A stretch of DNA of 64,000 nucleotides from Chloroflexota bacterium (lineage in GTDB: Bacteria > Chloroflexota > Anaerolineae > Anaerolineales > Anaerolineaceae), in NCBI GenBank assembly GCA_009773005.1, contig WOUT01000008.1, forward strand, positions 1 to 64,000, written 5' to 3'. The position numbers were made by a program, and so were the translations under genes. The first letter of the stretch is position 1. Every line of letters begins with the position of its first letter. The notes under the pieces are model-generated. The model had not been told where the DNA came from. It did no database searches and worked only from the letters and a program-made list of their open reading frames with translations. Shown here in pieces: positions 9,672 through 19,479 of this stretch.

Positions 9672-10978
9672 CAGAAAGCGCGCCACCGGCAGATAAAGAA
9701 ATTGGGAAATTAAAATCCTACCTGATCGGGTTGATACTTTCAGAATTGGAAAATAAACCTGTCCGCTTTGGAGACAGGCGGCAGATAATTATTGACTGTA
9801 TGCTCCAGACATATCAATCGTTAAACTTGAACCTTCCCCCACTTTTACGGGATCAATTGTTCAAAGATGTTTTGGACGATATTCTGGGCTTCGGCCTGCT
9901 TCAACCATTGCTTGATGACCCGGATATTTCAGAAATCATGGTTAACGGAAAAGACAACATTTTCATTGAACAGAAAGGGAAGTTAACAAAAGCCAATATT
10001 TCATTTGAAAATGATGAACAGATATTGCAAATTATTGATCGCATTATCCTCCCACTCGGAAGAAGGATTGATGCCGATAGCCCAACCGTCGACGCCAGAT
10101 TACCAGACGGATCACGAGTTAATGCAGTAATTCCACCGGTTGCGATAGATGGACCAACGATTACAATCCGAAAATTCGGTAAAGGTCGTCTTCATATGGA
10201 TGATCTAATCGAGAAAGAATCATTAACTCAGAACATGGCAAGTTTCATCGAAGCCTGTGTGGTTTCTAAATTGAACATCATCGTTTCAGGTGGAACTGGT
10301 TCTGGAAAAACAACCTTATTAAATGCCATTTCTGGTTATATCCCGGACGGAAATCGGATCATTACCATAGAGGATGCTGCGGAGCTTAAACTTCAGCAAT
10401 CCCATATCGTTCGCATGGAAGCCAAACCAGCAAATGTTGAAGGTAAAAATGCAGTCACTATTAGAGATCTCGTACGCAATTCATTGCGTATGCGCCCGGA
10501 CCGAATTGTCGTCGGAGAAGTTCGTGGTGGCGAATGCCTGGATATGCTTCAGGCTATGAACACGGGTCATGACGGTTCACTCACCACTCTCCATGCCAAC
10601 ACGCCGCGTGATGCTATCTCCAGAATGGAGACCCTCACGTTGATGGCAGGTATGGAATTGCCTCTTAGAGTAGTTAGGGAACAGATTGCCTCTGCTGTTG
10701 ATTTGATCATTCAGTTGTCGAGGTTGAAAGACGGGAGTCGTCGAGTTACTTACATTACTGAAGTCTCAGGTATGGAAGGCGATACTGTGGTCATGACAGA
10801 CATCTTCAAGTTTGAACAAACCGGTATTGATGCTTCGGGCATTATCATCGGTGAGTTAAGACCAACTGGTATCAGGCCGTTGTTTACACCGCGCCTTGAA
10901 GCCAACGGTTTCAGGCTTGGCCCAGAGGTATTTGGCGTGAATTTCGCAAACATGATCAGAGATCAACAACATCGATAA
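9668..10978 (+). CDS. CpaF/TadA family secretion/pilus ATPase
   Basis: Walker A SGGTGSGKTTLLNAI, DPDISEIMVNG, PDRIVVGEVRGGE, TGHDGSLTTLHAN. Confidence 0.95.
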   Translation: MTESAPPADKEIGKLKSYLIGLILSELENKPVRFGDRRQIIIDCMLQTYQSLNLNLPPLLRDQLFKDVLDDILGFGLLQPLLDDPDISEIMVNGKDNIFIEQKGKLTKANISFENDEQILQIIDRIILPLGRRIDADSPTVDARLPDGSRVNAVIPPVAIDGPTITIRKFGKGRLHMDDLIEKESLTQNMASFIEACVVSKLNIIVSGGTGSGKTTLLNAISGYIPDGNRIITIEDAAELKLQQSHIVRMEAKPANVEGKNAVTIRDLVRNSLRMRPDRIVVGEVRGGECLDMLQAMNTGHDGSLTTLHANTPRDAISRMETLTLMAGMELPLRVVREQIASAVDLIIQLSRLKDGSRRVTYITEVSGMEGDTVVMTDIFKFEQTGIDASGIIIGELRPTGIRPLFTPRLEANGFRLGPEVFGVNFANMIRDQQHR

Positions 10979-11054
10979 CAGGATACGGCCCACAATAAAG
11001 ATGCTATAATTTTTTAGATTCACAATTCGAGGAATTCGATCAAGGATATTGAGT

Positions 11055-11738
11055 ATGAACTCACAACTATTTACTATTAAAGCAAAAAAACTTGGGGTTA
11101 AATTGGCAAACATCAGGCAAAAAATGGGGGTTTCAATCGATGACCTAAGCCTATGGTCTGGCTTTTCAGTTGGTTTGATTGAACAAATTGAAAAAGGAGA
11201 GAGAAGCCCCTCTCTGCCACAGCTTGAGGTAATATCATTCATGCTCGGAATCTCATTTGAGAATTTAGTAAATGGAGATCTAACAGAAAAACCACCGCTC
11301 AACCTAACGAGTGAATTTTTTAATAAATATGAGGGTTTACGCAACAGGTTAATTGGCGTTCTCTTAAAAAAAGCGCGGATTTCAAAAAACCTTTCTTTAG
11401 AATCAGTGGCTGAAAAGTGCGCAATATCCGGTGAAAAGCTTGATCAATATGAATCAGGCGCAATTTCCATCCCCTATCCGGATTTTGAATGTCTTTGTGT
11501 ATTTCTAAACCTTTCCATTTCGTCACTTATTTCACATAAAGGACCTTTTTCGAAACAATATAATCAAACTGCAAATTTATCTCGATCCGAAAATACGAAT
11601 CACTTGCCAAATGATTTGTCAGATTTTGTCAGTAATCCAGCAAATCTACCTTATATCGAATTAGCAAAGCGGCTAAGTGTGATGGATGCTGCCAAACTTC
11701 GCAGCATCGCTGAAGGTTTACTGGAAATCACCTATTAA
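11055..11738 (+). CDS. XRE-family regulator with two tandem HTH domains
   Basis: Two helix-turn-helix repeats: LANIRQKMGVSIDDLSLWSGFSVGLIEQIEKGERSPSL and LLKKARISKNLSLESVAEKCAISGEKLDQYESG. Confidence 0.8.
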   Translation: MNSQLFTIKAKKLGVKLANIRQKMGVSIDDLSLWSGFSVGLIEQIEKGERSPSLPQLEVISFMLGISFENLVNGDLTEKPPLNLTSEFFNKYEGLRNRLIGVLLKKARISKNLSLESVAEKCAISGEKLDQYESGAISIPYPDFECLCVFLNLSISSLISHKGPFSKQYNQTANLSRSENTNHLPNDLSDFVSNPANLPYIELAKRLSVMDAAKLRSIAEGLLEITY

Positions 11739-11742
11739 TCCG

Positions 11743-12282
11743 ATGGATCAAACTCTTGCGTCTGTTTCCGAAAAATCATTTAACGCATATAAGAAAAAGA
11801 ATTTTCTGGTTGCCAATGAAGGATTTCGTGAGTGCCTTACACTGCTTGAGCAACAAAATGATACTTTGGGCGCAGCAGAAATGCGGAATAATATTAGCGT
11901 CGTTCTTTTAGAGCTAGAAAAACCTGAAGAGGCATTAGCTATCATTCGAGGGACGGATTTGGTCTTTGCCGCGAACGGAGAAAAAAAGCGTCAGGCAATG
12001 GCGCTTGGCAACATCGCTGCCGCCTTGCAAGCGCTCGGAAATTTAGCCGAAGCGCTGCCGATTTATGAAGAATCGGCCGAATTGTTTAAAGAAACCAACG
12101 ATAATGAACTGCGAGCCATCACACTTAAGAAAATTTCAGATCTTCAATTAAGAACGGGAAAACAATATCAAGCGCTAGCATCACTTGAAGCCTCTTATGA
12201 CCAAAAAGAAAAGAAAAGCCTCAAAGAGAAAATATTAAAAGATTTCCTCGGTACGATCATCCGGAAAATAACTCGCCGGTAG
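11743..12282 (+). CDS. tetratricopeptide repeat protein
   Basis: TPR-like repeats (AMALGNIAAALQALGNLAEALPIYEES); start moved to ATG 11743. Confidence 0.75.
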   Translation: MDQTLASVSEKSFNAYKKKNFLVANEGFRECLTLLEQQNDTLGAAEMRNNISVVLLELEKPEEALAIIRGTDLVFAANGEKKRQAMALGNIAAALQALGNLAEALPIYEESAELFKETNDNELRAITLKKISDLQLRTGKQYQALASLEASYDQKEKKSLKEKILKDFLGTIIRKITRR

Positions 12283-12300
12283 TATTTACTTCACTGAAAT

Positions 12301-13149
12301 ATGGATCCTTCATTGCAAATCCGACAAGCAACAAACGCTGATACATCTGAAATTGCCGAGTTGCTTTCGCGCTCTCCTCATGTCCACCGGCATCTTGATT
12401 GGCAAGCCGTTTTGGATTGGCTTCCAAACGATCCATTCCTTGTCATTCGAAACGAAAGCTGCCTTTTAGGTCTCCTCGCCTGCCCTCCAGACCCTGAGTA
12501 TATTGCCTGGATCAGGTGTTTTGCCTGTACGCAAGATTTTGATCTGAAACAAATCTGGACATTGCTTATTAATAGTGTTATTAATTCTCCAAGTTTGACG
12601 GGTTCAACTTTATACTCTGTGGGATTAAACAATTGGTTTTCAAATCTGCTTGCTAATTCTGGGTTTATCAATTTTCAAAACATCGTTGTCCTAAAATGGA
12701 ATCAACGAATACCCCAACCAAAACAGATTGCTTCCGGCTACCTGGTTCGTCCGATGGAATCTCATGACATCCAGGATGTTGCATTATTGGATAAACTTGC
12801 ATTTGAAGCGATGTGGGTGAATTCTGCAGACAAGATTGCCTTAGCCTATTATCAAGCGGAACATGCCTTGGTCGCAGAAATCGATGGGGAGATCATCGGA
12901 TACGAGCTTTCGACAGCAAATCATTTTTCTGCCCATCTCGCCCGAATTGCTATCCATCCCAAACACCAACGAGAACACATTGGTTCAAATTTAGTCACAG
13001 AAATGTTCAAATATTTTCACCGCCGAGGGATTTATCAGATCACAGTAAACACTCAGGATGATAATACCTCCTCGTTAAACCTTTACCAAAGTCTTGGTTT
13101 CATTCGCACTGGTGAAAGTTTCCCGGTTTACCGTTATCCTCTGGAATAA
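12301..13149 (+). CDS. GNAT family N-acetyltransferase (probably two GNAT-fold halves)
   Basis: C-terminal ARIAIHPKHQREHIGSNLVTEMF acetyl-CoA motif and NTSSLNLYQSLGF. Confidence 0.85.
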   Translation: MDPSLQIRQATNADTSEIAELLSRSPHVHRHLDWQAVLDWLPNDPFLVIRNESCLLGLLACPPDPEYIAWIRCFACTQDFDLKQIWTLLINSVINSPSLTGSTLYSVGLNNWFSNLLANSGFINFQNIVVLKWNQRIPQPKQIASGYLVRPMESHDIQDVALLDKLAFEAMWVNSADKIALAYYQAEHALVAEIDGEIIGYELSTANHFSAHLARIAIHPKHQREHIGSNLVTEMFKYFHRRGIYQITVNTQDDNTSSLNLYQSLGFIRTGESFPVYRYPLE

Positions 13150-13223
13150 CGATTGAATAACGATTGAATACTGGACAATCTACATCCTTTATGAGACAAT
13201 TTTATAAGTAAATGGAGGTTTAC

Positions 13224-13925
13224 ATGGGAAATCGTGAAGAGATAAAAAGAAAAAAGAAAAAACAGCAAAAACGAAAAGACTTGACTCCAATCATTATCAT
13301 TGGAACTCTTGCAGTAGTCGTTGCTTTAATTGTGATTTTAACGCAGATCAAACCGGTTGGTGAGATAAAGATCCCCGATCGGCAGAAAGCTGTTCAAACT
13401 GATGGGCTAACCATGGGTGACCCCAACGCCAAGGTAAAAGTCGTTGAATTTGCGGATTTTCAATGCCCCGCTTGCGGTTCCTATTGGGCTGGTTTGGAAC
13501 CAACAATTATCAAGGATTATATAGATTCAGGGAAAGCCTTTTTTACTTTTTCGCCATTTTCATTCCTTGGGAATTACGCAACCGATAAAACCTGGGATGA
13601 ATCAGTTAAGGCAGCTGAAGCGGCTTACTGCGCAAACGACCAGGGTAAATTTTGGGAATTCCACGATATCTTGTTTATTAATCAAAAAGGTGAAAACGCC
13701 GGTGCATTTGCCCGTGTGCGCTTGCTCGCATTTGCGAAAAAACTTAACCTTGACTCAAAAACCTTTGAAAAATGTCTCGACTCCGGTAAACATTCACAAT
13801 CTGTCACGGATGCCAATGCCTACGCTTCAGGACAAGGATCTAATTTCACTCCTTCCTTCCTTGTAAACGGAAAACTGGTTAACTCAGGTGAACTGGTACA
13901 GGCGATAGAAGACGCGCTTAAATAA
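13224..13925 (+). CDS. DsbA-like thioredoxin-fold membrane-anchored protein
   Basis: N-terminal TM helix; FADFQCPACGSYW CxxC; FTPSFLVNGKLV cis-Pro region. Confidence 0.9.
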   Translation: MGNREEIKRKKKKQQKRKDLTPIIIIGTLAVVVALIVILTQIKPVGEIKIPDRQKAVQTDGLTMGDPNAKVKVVEFADFQCPACGSYWAGLEPTIIKDYIDSGKAFFTFSPFSFLGNYATDKTWDESVKAAEAAYCANDQGKFWEFHDILFINQKGENAGAFARVRLLAFAKKLNLDSKTFEKCLDSGKHSQSVTDANAYASGQGSNFTPSFLVNGKLVNSGELVQAIEDALK

Positions 13926-13941
13926 TAAGATATAGGACTCT

Positions 13942-13976
13942 AAAAAGGTCTGGCAAACATCATGCCAGATCTTTTT
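13942..13976. terminator. probable bidirectional intrinsic terminator
   Basis: aaaaaggtctggca-aacatca-tgccagatcttttt hairpin flanked by A and T runs, between convergent genes. Confidence 0.8.
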
Positions 13977-14680
13977 TAATTTATTAGCGTAATCAGAAAA
14001 ACGATCAATGGCGCCAACATCAGTGCAGGCAGATAACTGGCAGTACGAATCTGTTTAATCTCTAACAAGCCACTTAGTGCAATCCCCATCAAGATAACGC
14101 CTCCTGTGGCCGTTAATTCACTCATCATCACAGGTGTTGCAACACTCTGAACTTGCGCTGCCAATAACGAAATCGATCCTTGATAGATCAATACCATTAA
14201 GGCAGAAAAAAGGACGCCCACCCCCAAACTGGACGCAAATGCCATCGCACCAAAACCATCCAGGATAGATTTAACGACCAGAGTATTCACATTCCCTGTG
14301 AGCCCATCTTCGATTGATCCAAGGATCGCCATAGGGCCTATACAAAAAACCAGAGTTGCTGCGAGGAATCCTTTAATAAACTTGTCTTTATCAGCGTTTT
14401 GGTTTCCATGATTAAATCGCGCTTCGAGCCAAACCCCAAGGTTTTGCAAACCTTCTTCTATGCGCCACCATTCCCCTATTAATATCCCCAATAAGAGACT
14501 ACCAAGAACTATCAGCGCATTTTGAGTTTTTAGAAATAATGATACGCCATAGACAAGCGTAAATAACCCCAGCCCGCTAATTACCGTTCGTTTGATACGG
14601 TCAGCCAGGCGTGATCCTAATAATAGGCCTACTAGGCCTCCAACGAGGATTGCCCCTACATTGATCAACGTACCCGTCAT
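13976..14680 (-). CDS. DUF554 family membrane protein
   Basis: GTLINVGAILVGGLVGLLLG..., GPMAILGSIEDGLTGN. Confidence 0.88.
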   Translation of the reverse strand: MTGTLINVGAILVGGLVGLLLGSRLADRIKRTVISGLGLFTLVYGVSLFLKTQNALIVLGSLLLGILIGEWWRIEEGLQNLGVWLEARFNHGNQNADKDKFIKGFLAATLVFCIGPMAILGSIEDGLTGNVNTLVVKSILDGFGAMAFASSLGVGVLFSALMVLIYQGSISLLAAQVQSVATPVMMSELTATGGVILMGIALSGLLEIKQIRTASYLPALMLAPLIVFLITLIN

Positions 14681-15231
14681 GTATTTTTCCTATTGGCCAA
14701 AGTTAGAGAAACCGAATCATCACTCTGGACTGAGTAGATTTCTAAAATATACAGAAAAGAGGAAAGTCGATTAAAGAATCTCAATAATTCATGATTTTTC
14801 AAATTGTCACGATGCACTAACTCAACCAAACGGCGTTCTGCGCGTCTGGCAATCGACCGGGCTAATGAAATAGCAGCGCTCGCCGTTGAGTCGCCTGGTA
14901 AAATAAATCCAGCAGGAATCCGGGTTTTCGTGGAATACGCTTCGATCTTGCCTTCCAATTCATCAACGCTTTTTTTATTGATCCTTCTGAATTTTTCTTC
15001 ATTTTCTGCAGTGGCAGCGACTTCTGCCATTCCTTGATAAATACTAATTTGGAGCGTCTTAAGATCTTCTTTTACCGGTTCTAGACTGAGGCTTCGCGCC
15101 AACCCGATGGCTGCAGAAAGTTCATCGAGAGTACCCACTGTCTCAATTCGCAGATCAAATTTTTCAACCCGTTCATCTCCAAGCAAGCCAGTTGTTCCAT
15201 CATCGCCAGTTTTTGTGTAAAACGGAGTCAT
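14677..15231 (-). CDS. cob(I)yrinic acid a,c-diamide adenosyltransferase (PduO type)
   Basis: FYTKTGDDGTTGLLGDERVEK and ARSIARRAERRLVEL motifs; start at ATG 15231. Confidence 0.92.
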   Translation of the reverse strand: MTPFYTKTGDDGTTGLLGDERVEKFDLRIETVGTLDELSAAIGLARSLSLEPVKEDLKTLQISIYQGMAEVAATAENEEKFRRINKKSVDELEGKIEAYSTKTRIPAGFILPGDSTASAAISLARSIARRAERRLVELVHRDNLKNHELLRFFNRLSSFLYILEIYSVQSDDSVSLTLANRKNT

Positions 15232-15239
15232 CTTCCCTC

Positions 15240-15779
15240 TTAACCTGTTCGAACATATAGATACCAAAATTTTTCGGGGTCAAATACTGCTTCAAGCACC
15301 GGGTCCCAAACAAATGATCCGATTCCTGTCAGTTTTCTTAGTCTGAGATCTAAATCAGTAATTTTATTATCCTGCTTCAGATCAAATAAGCGTCTTTCTT
15401 TTGATAATAAGTCGAGAATGACCCGGTTTCTCACTTGCGCTGAATAAGCCTGATCAAGTCTGCCTTCTTCGTAATAATCAGATATTATGTTTTCCCAAAG
15501 TCTAATTCGGTATGGGAATTCGGCTTCTATTTTCCGTTCCCAGATGCTAGTTCGTTTCCCTTTGGTTTCTTCGATTTTAGAAATTGCTTGTTGTACATCT
15601 GAAGGCAAGGTTTGGCTCTTACAGCTTGATAACCTCTTTAAACTCAACAATATACTTCCAAGCGTTAATGTGGTTGAATATCCAGGTAAAACCCAATTGA
15701 GTTGGGGTGAAGAAAGGTACTCCTCAAAATCCTCAATAGTTGCAAGGAGTGTGTGCCTGTCTTCCTCATCCCACTTCAT
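15240..15779 (-). CDS. hypothetical protein
   Basis: 180 aa ORF starting at ATG 15779, tightly packed in a minus-strand gene set. Confidence 0.6.
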   Translation of the reverse strand: MKWDEEDRHTLLATIEDFEEYLSSPQLNWVLPGYSTTLTLGSILLSLKRLSSCKSQTLPSDVQQAISKIEETKGKRTSIWERKIEAEFPYRIRLWENIISDYYEEGRLDQAYSAQVRNRVILDLLSKERRLFDLKQDNKITDLDLRLRKLTGIGSFVWDPVLEAVFDPEKFWYLYVRTG

Positions 15780-15787
15780 CGCGTGGA

Positions 15788-17476
15788 TTACTTTCCAGCA
15801 GGAGTTTCGGTAGTTTGTGTTCTTCGGGCAGTAATGTACCAACTGGTGATCGTTGCAAACCTGTCACTTGTGTCCATAAGTGGCCCCATAGATACGCCCT
15901 GGATCAAGGAATCAACCGCGTAATTATACACGGGGTAGAATAGTGGAAGCGAAGGCAGTTCTTTCGCAAAAATTGCCTGGAAGTTGTGATATAACCGCGT
16001 TCTTTCATAGATATCCGTTGTAACTCTCGCCTGTTCGATCGAATCGCTTGCCAGGCGATTATTCCATTGTGAATAGTTTTGACCGGTTTCTGCTTGACCC
16101 AGATCCCAAAATGGATATGGATCAGGATCAGGCGTATTGCTCAAATTCAAATCTACTAATGCAGCTTGATACGCCCTCGGGTCAAGCTTATCACTGACAA
16201 ATACATCGACAGGAATAGGCTCAAGGGTGACGTCGATAGACAAGGTTTGCCAATCTGCCTGGATTGATTCGGCGATTCTTCGATGTAAGTCATCATCAGG
16301 GTAAGACAATACAAATCGCAACGCTTTATCTTCTTTCATACGGACAGGGTTTTGATCCCCGGTAACAACGTAACCAGCCTCCTTCAATAAAAAGGCGGCT
16401 TGTTCAACATCATAATCTACAGTGGCCAGTGTTTCCAAATACGCCCAAGATTCAGGGAAAACCACACCCTTGGCTAATATCGCCTGTCCATTGAAAATTT
16501 CATTAACCAGGCGCTGCCGATTTATTCCCATCAGCAATGCTTTTCTTATTTCTGCATCCTGCAGAAATGGGACTCCGGGATCGTTTAAGTTTAATAGAAC
16601 CATACTAATCTGAGGTAGTCTGCCAGAGTAGATGGAAAGGTCGGTTTCAGATAACACCGTTGGCAGCAAACTGTTCGGGATTTCGCTTATCCCTTGGACA
16701 AAACCATCCTTATACGCCTGATAAGCAGACAGTGCATCTGGATAGTACCTGAATACGATTTCCTGAAGGTAAGGAGGAGTCCCTGAATAGTCCTTGAATG
16801 GTTTGAGAGTAATCCCGGTAATTTTAGAATCTTCAACAGTGATATCAGAAATCTGAAATGGTCCGCTTCCCACTGGTCGAAGATTAAAATCCGAATCGGA
16901 AACTTCCTGAAGTGAAAGATCTCCGAGTATGTGTTTGGGGAGTACACCAAAAGTAAGATAATCCTGAAAAGGAGCATAGGCTTCTGGTAATACAAATTGC
17001 ACGCTGCGTTCATCTAACACAACAACCTGAATGGCTTTCCAAAACTCGATCAAGTCTTTAGAAATAAACCCCTCGCCTGATTTCATCAAATCTATCGAAA
17101 ATGCAATGTCTGCTGTAGTAAGTGGTTCACCATCGTGCCACCGTAAATTCTCTTTCAGCAAAACATTATAAATAATTCCATCTTGAGATACACCTATAGA
17201 TTCAGCTAAATCAGGTTCAGGAATGCCGCGCGAATCAAACCTGACGATTGATGAATAGATCAATCGATCGACGGCTTTGTCCGCTTGATTTAATGAGTCA
17301 AGCATAGGATTCAACCGGGTGAGGTTGCCGACTAATGCTTCAGTATAGACCCCGCCAGTGACAGGTTGCGGCGTCCCTGATTGACCAATACCACCACGTT
17401 TTTCAAGAATGAGCAAAGTTCCGACCACCAAACCAGTCAGAAATAGAATAAGCAATTGCCAGCGAAATTTTTTCAT
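15788..17476 (-). CDS. peptide/nickel-type ABC transporter substrate-binding protein (SBP_bac_5)
   Basis: TM-anchored N-terminus, LKENLRWHDGEPLTTADIAFS, IRKALLMGINRQRLV. Confidence 0.9.
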   Translation of the reverse strand: MKKFRWQLLILFLTGLVVGTLLILEKRGGIGQSGTPQPVTGGVYTEALVGNLTRLNPMLDSLNQADKAVDRLIYSSIVRFDSRGIPEPDLAESIGVSQDGIIYNVLLKENLRWHDGEPLTTADIAFSIDLMKSGEGFISKDLIEFWKAIQVVVLDERSVQFVLPEAYAPFQDYLTFGVLPKHILGDLSLQEVSDSDFNLRPVGSGPFQISDITVEDSKITGITLKPFKDYSGTPPYLQEIVFRYYPDALSAYQAYKDGFVQGISEIPNSLLPTVLSETDLSIYSGRLPQISMVLLNLNDPGVPFLQDAEIRKALLMGINRQRLVNEIFNGQAILAKGVVFPESWAYLETLATVDYDVEQAAFLLKEAGYVVTGDQNPVRMKEDKALRFVLSYPDDDLHRRIAESIQADWQTLSIDVTLEPIPVDVFVSDKLDPRAYQAALVDLNLSNTPDPDPYPFWDLGQAETGQNYSQWNNRLASDSIEQARVTTDIYERTRLYHNFQAIFAKELPSLPLFYPVYNYAVDSLIQGVSMGPLMDTSDRFATITSWYITARRTQTTETPAGK

Positions 17477-17565
17477 AGTTTTATATGTGAAAAGGCGACT
17501 TTCATTTTTTAAGATGAGCCGCCCCTAGAAATCGTGGGATGAATAACAGTTGTAAAAATCCCGAA

Positions 17566-17790
17566 TTATCCCCGTATTAAAACGGCCGACATTGTGAGAA
17601 TAAAGAAGACGACACTCAACACGATCGTGATCCAAAATAATGTCTTTTCGATCCCACGTCGTGCAGAAAACACTCCACCGCTATCGCCTCCGGTTAGACC
17701 GCCCAAACCAACTCCCTTGTTTTGAAGGATAACACTGGCGATAAGAGCCAAAGAAGTTATAATTAGGGCGATATCAATATATAGTCTCAA
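17566..17790 (-). CDS. secG: preprotein translocase subunit SecG
   Basis: VILQNKGVGLGGLTGGDSGGVFSARRGIEKTLFWITIVLSVVFF; TTG start at 17790 behind an AGGAGG ribosome-binding site. Confidence 0.88.
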   Translation of the reverse strand: MRLYIDIALIITSLALIASVILQNKGVGLGGLTGGDSGGVFSARRGIEKTLFWITIVLSVVFFILTMSAVLIRG

Positions 17791-17855
17791 AGTAAGCCTC
17801 CTGAAATTTTGAACACCGAAAATTATACCGTTCATAACCTAAAAAAGTCAACCTA

Positions 17856-18941
17856 ATGAAAGAACTCGTTTGCAATCTTCATATTCATTCAACATATTCT
17901 GATGGTACCGGAAATTATCAAACAATTGCAAATGCTGCCCTAAAAAATAGCGTGGACGTCATTATCATCACCGATCACAATATCTTAGTGAAGGGTGTCG
18001 AGGGCTATCGAAGCGGCTTTGGCAAACAGGTGCTCATGTTGACGGGTGAAGAAGTTCATGACCAAAGCAAAGACCCACAAATAAACCACATGCTTGTGCT
18101 CGGAGCGAACAAAGAAGTAGCCGCTTTTGCATATGACCCACAACTGCTGATCGGCGAAGTTGAAAAAGCAGGCGGGCTCACTTTCCTTGCCCATCCGTTC
18201 GAATTTGCTCTCCCCCTTTTTCGCGAAACCGCTATTTCCTGGGAATCCTGGGATGTGGAGGGTTTCACTGGTTTGGAACTTTGGAATGGATTGAGCGAGT
18301 TGAAAACGGTTGTTCACACTCTCGCAGATGCTCTTTATTACGGATTCATGCCTGAACTGATGGCTCATGCTCCATTAAAGCAAACCCTTGCTAAATGGGA
18401 TGAGTTATTGAAAAGTGGTAAACGGATGGTTGCAGTTGGTGGTTCAGACGCGCATTCACTTCACTTTCGGAGAGGCCTATTCAAGAAAACGATTTTTCCG
18501 TATGCTTATCACTTTTCGGCGATTAATAACCACTTACTGGTTCCTGAATTTCTTACAGGTGACCTGGAGCATGACAAGTCTATTATCTATCAAGCCCTGC
18601 GTACCGGGTCGTCGTTTGTGGGGTATGACCTGGCAGCTTCTACTAAGGGTTTCTCTTTTACCATCGAGAATGAATCAGCACTATACAGCATGGGTGATTC
18701 AGTAGACATTACTGGCGGAGCAACTATAAGAATTCTACTGCCGCAGTTTGCCAACATTCGCTTAATCCACAACGGTAATGTAATTCATGAACAAAACAGG
18801 ATTGACCGCTTGATCTATACGATCTCGGAACCTGGGACCTATCGAGTTGAATGTTCAATCCACTTCATGGGTAAAAAGCGGGGCTGGATCTATAGCAACC
18901 CAATATATACTTTTAATTCAAAAATGCGGAAATTAATTTGA
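17856..18941 (+). CDS. PHP domain (CehA/McbA-like) metallohydrolase
   Basis: NLHIHSTYSDGTGNYQTI, IITDHN, FLAHPFEFA, VGGSDAHSLHF. Confidence 0.88.
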   Translation: MKELVCNLHIHSTYSDGTGNYQTIANAALKNSVDVIIITDHNILVKGVEGYRSGFGKQVLMLTGEEVHDQSKDPQINHMLVLGANKEVAAFAYDPQLLIGEVEKAGGLTFLAHPFEFALPLFRETAISWESWDVEGFTGLELWNGLSELKTVVHTLADALYYGFMPELMAHAPLKQTLAKWDELLKSGKRMVAVGGSDAHSLHFRRGLFKKTIFPYAYHFSAINNHLLVPEFLTGDLEHDKSIIYQALRTGSSFVGYDLAASTKGFSFTIENESALYSMGDSVDITGGATIRILLPQFANIRLIHNGNVIHEQNRIDRLIYTISEPGTYRVECSIHFMGKKRGWIYSNPIYTFNSKMRKLI

Positions 18942-19426
18942 CCTCTAATAATGTAACGCGTTTCCTTGATTCTAAAAAGGTTAAGTACTCTGCTTTCGAG
19001 CTTCCTCCAGAAAAACTTGGGGCGGAAGAGACTGCATTGTTATTAAACATCCCGGTTGAGCAGATTTTCAAAACCATTGTGATTGTCAGACAAAAAGGAA
19101 AACCGCTGCTTTGTTTGATCCCTGGAAACAGTGAGGTTGACCTGAAAGCAGTTGCACATTGTATTGGTGAAAAAAAGGTTAGTGTTCCAACCCAAAATGA
19201 AGCGGAAAAACTTACCGGCCTGCAGGCTGGAGGCATCTCTCCTCTCGCATTGATCAATAAAGGATTTTCAGTCATTATTGATAGCTCTGCATCGCATTTT
19301 GAAGCGGTCCATATTTCTGGCGGTCAAAGAGGATTAATTATCCGTATGCGACCCAACGATCTGCAAATTCTCTCGAAAGCAAAGTATGCGTCCATTGCCC
19401 GAAAAGAGTCTGAAACTGATGTGTAA
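18938..19426 (+). CDS. YbaK/EbsC family aminoacyl-tRNA deacylase
   Basis: YbaK fold: QIFKTIVIVRQKGKPLLCLIPGNSEVDLKAVA, GISPLALINKGFSVIID. Confidence 0.88.
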   Translation: MTSNNVTRFLDSKKVKYSAFELPPEKLGAEETALLLNIPVEQIFKTIVIVRQKGKPLLCLIPGNSEVDLKAVAHCIGEKKVSVPTQNEAEKLTGLQAGGISPLALINKGFSVIIDSSASHFEAVHISGGQRGLIIRMRPNDLQILSKAKYASIARKESETDV

Positions 19427-19479
19427 ACTAACCATAACTTTAACCGCAAATATGTCTCTCCTTGGTTATAATTCAGGAT

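Noticed and set aside
14755-14780. gaggaaagtc string resembling the RNase P RNA (rnpB) signature
   Set aside because: It is inside the cobalamin adenosyltransferase coding sequence and the rest of the rnpB core is missing.
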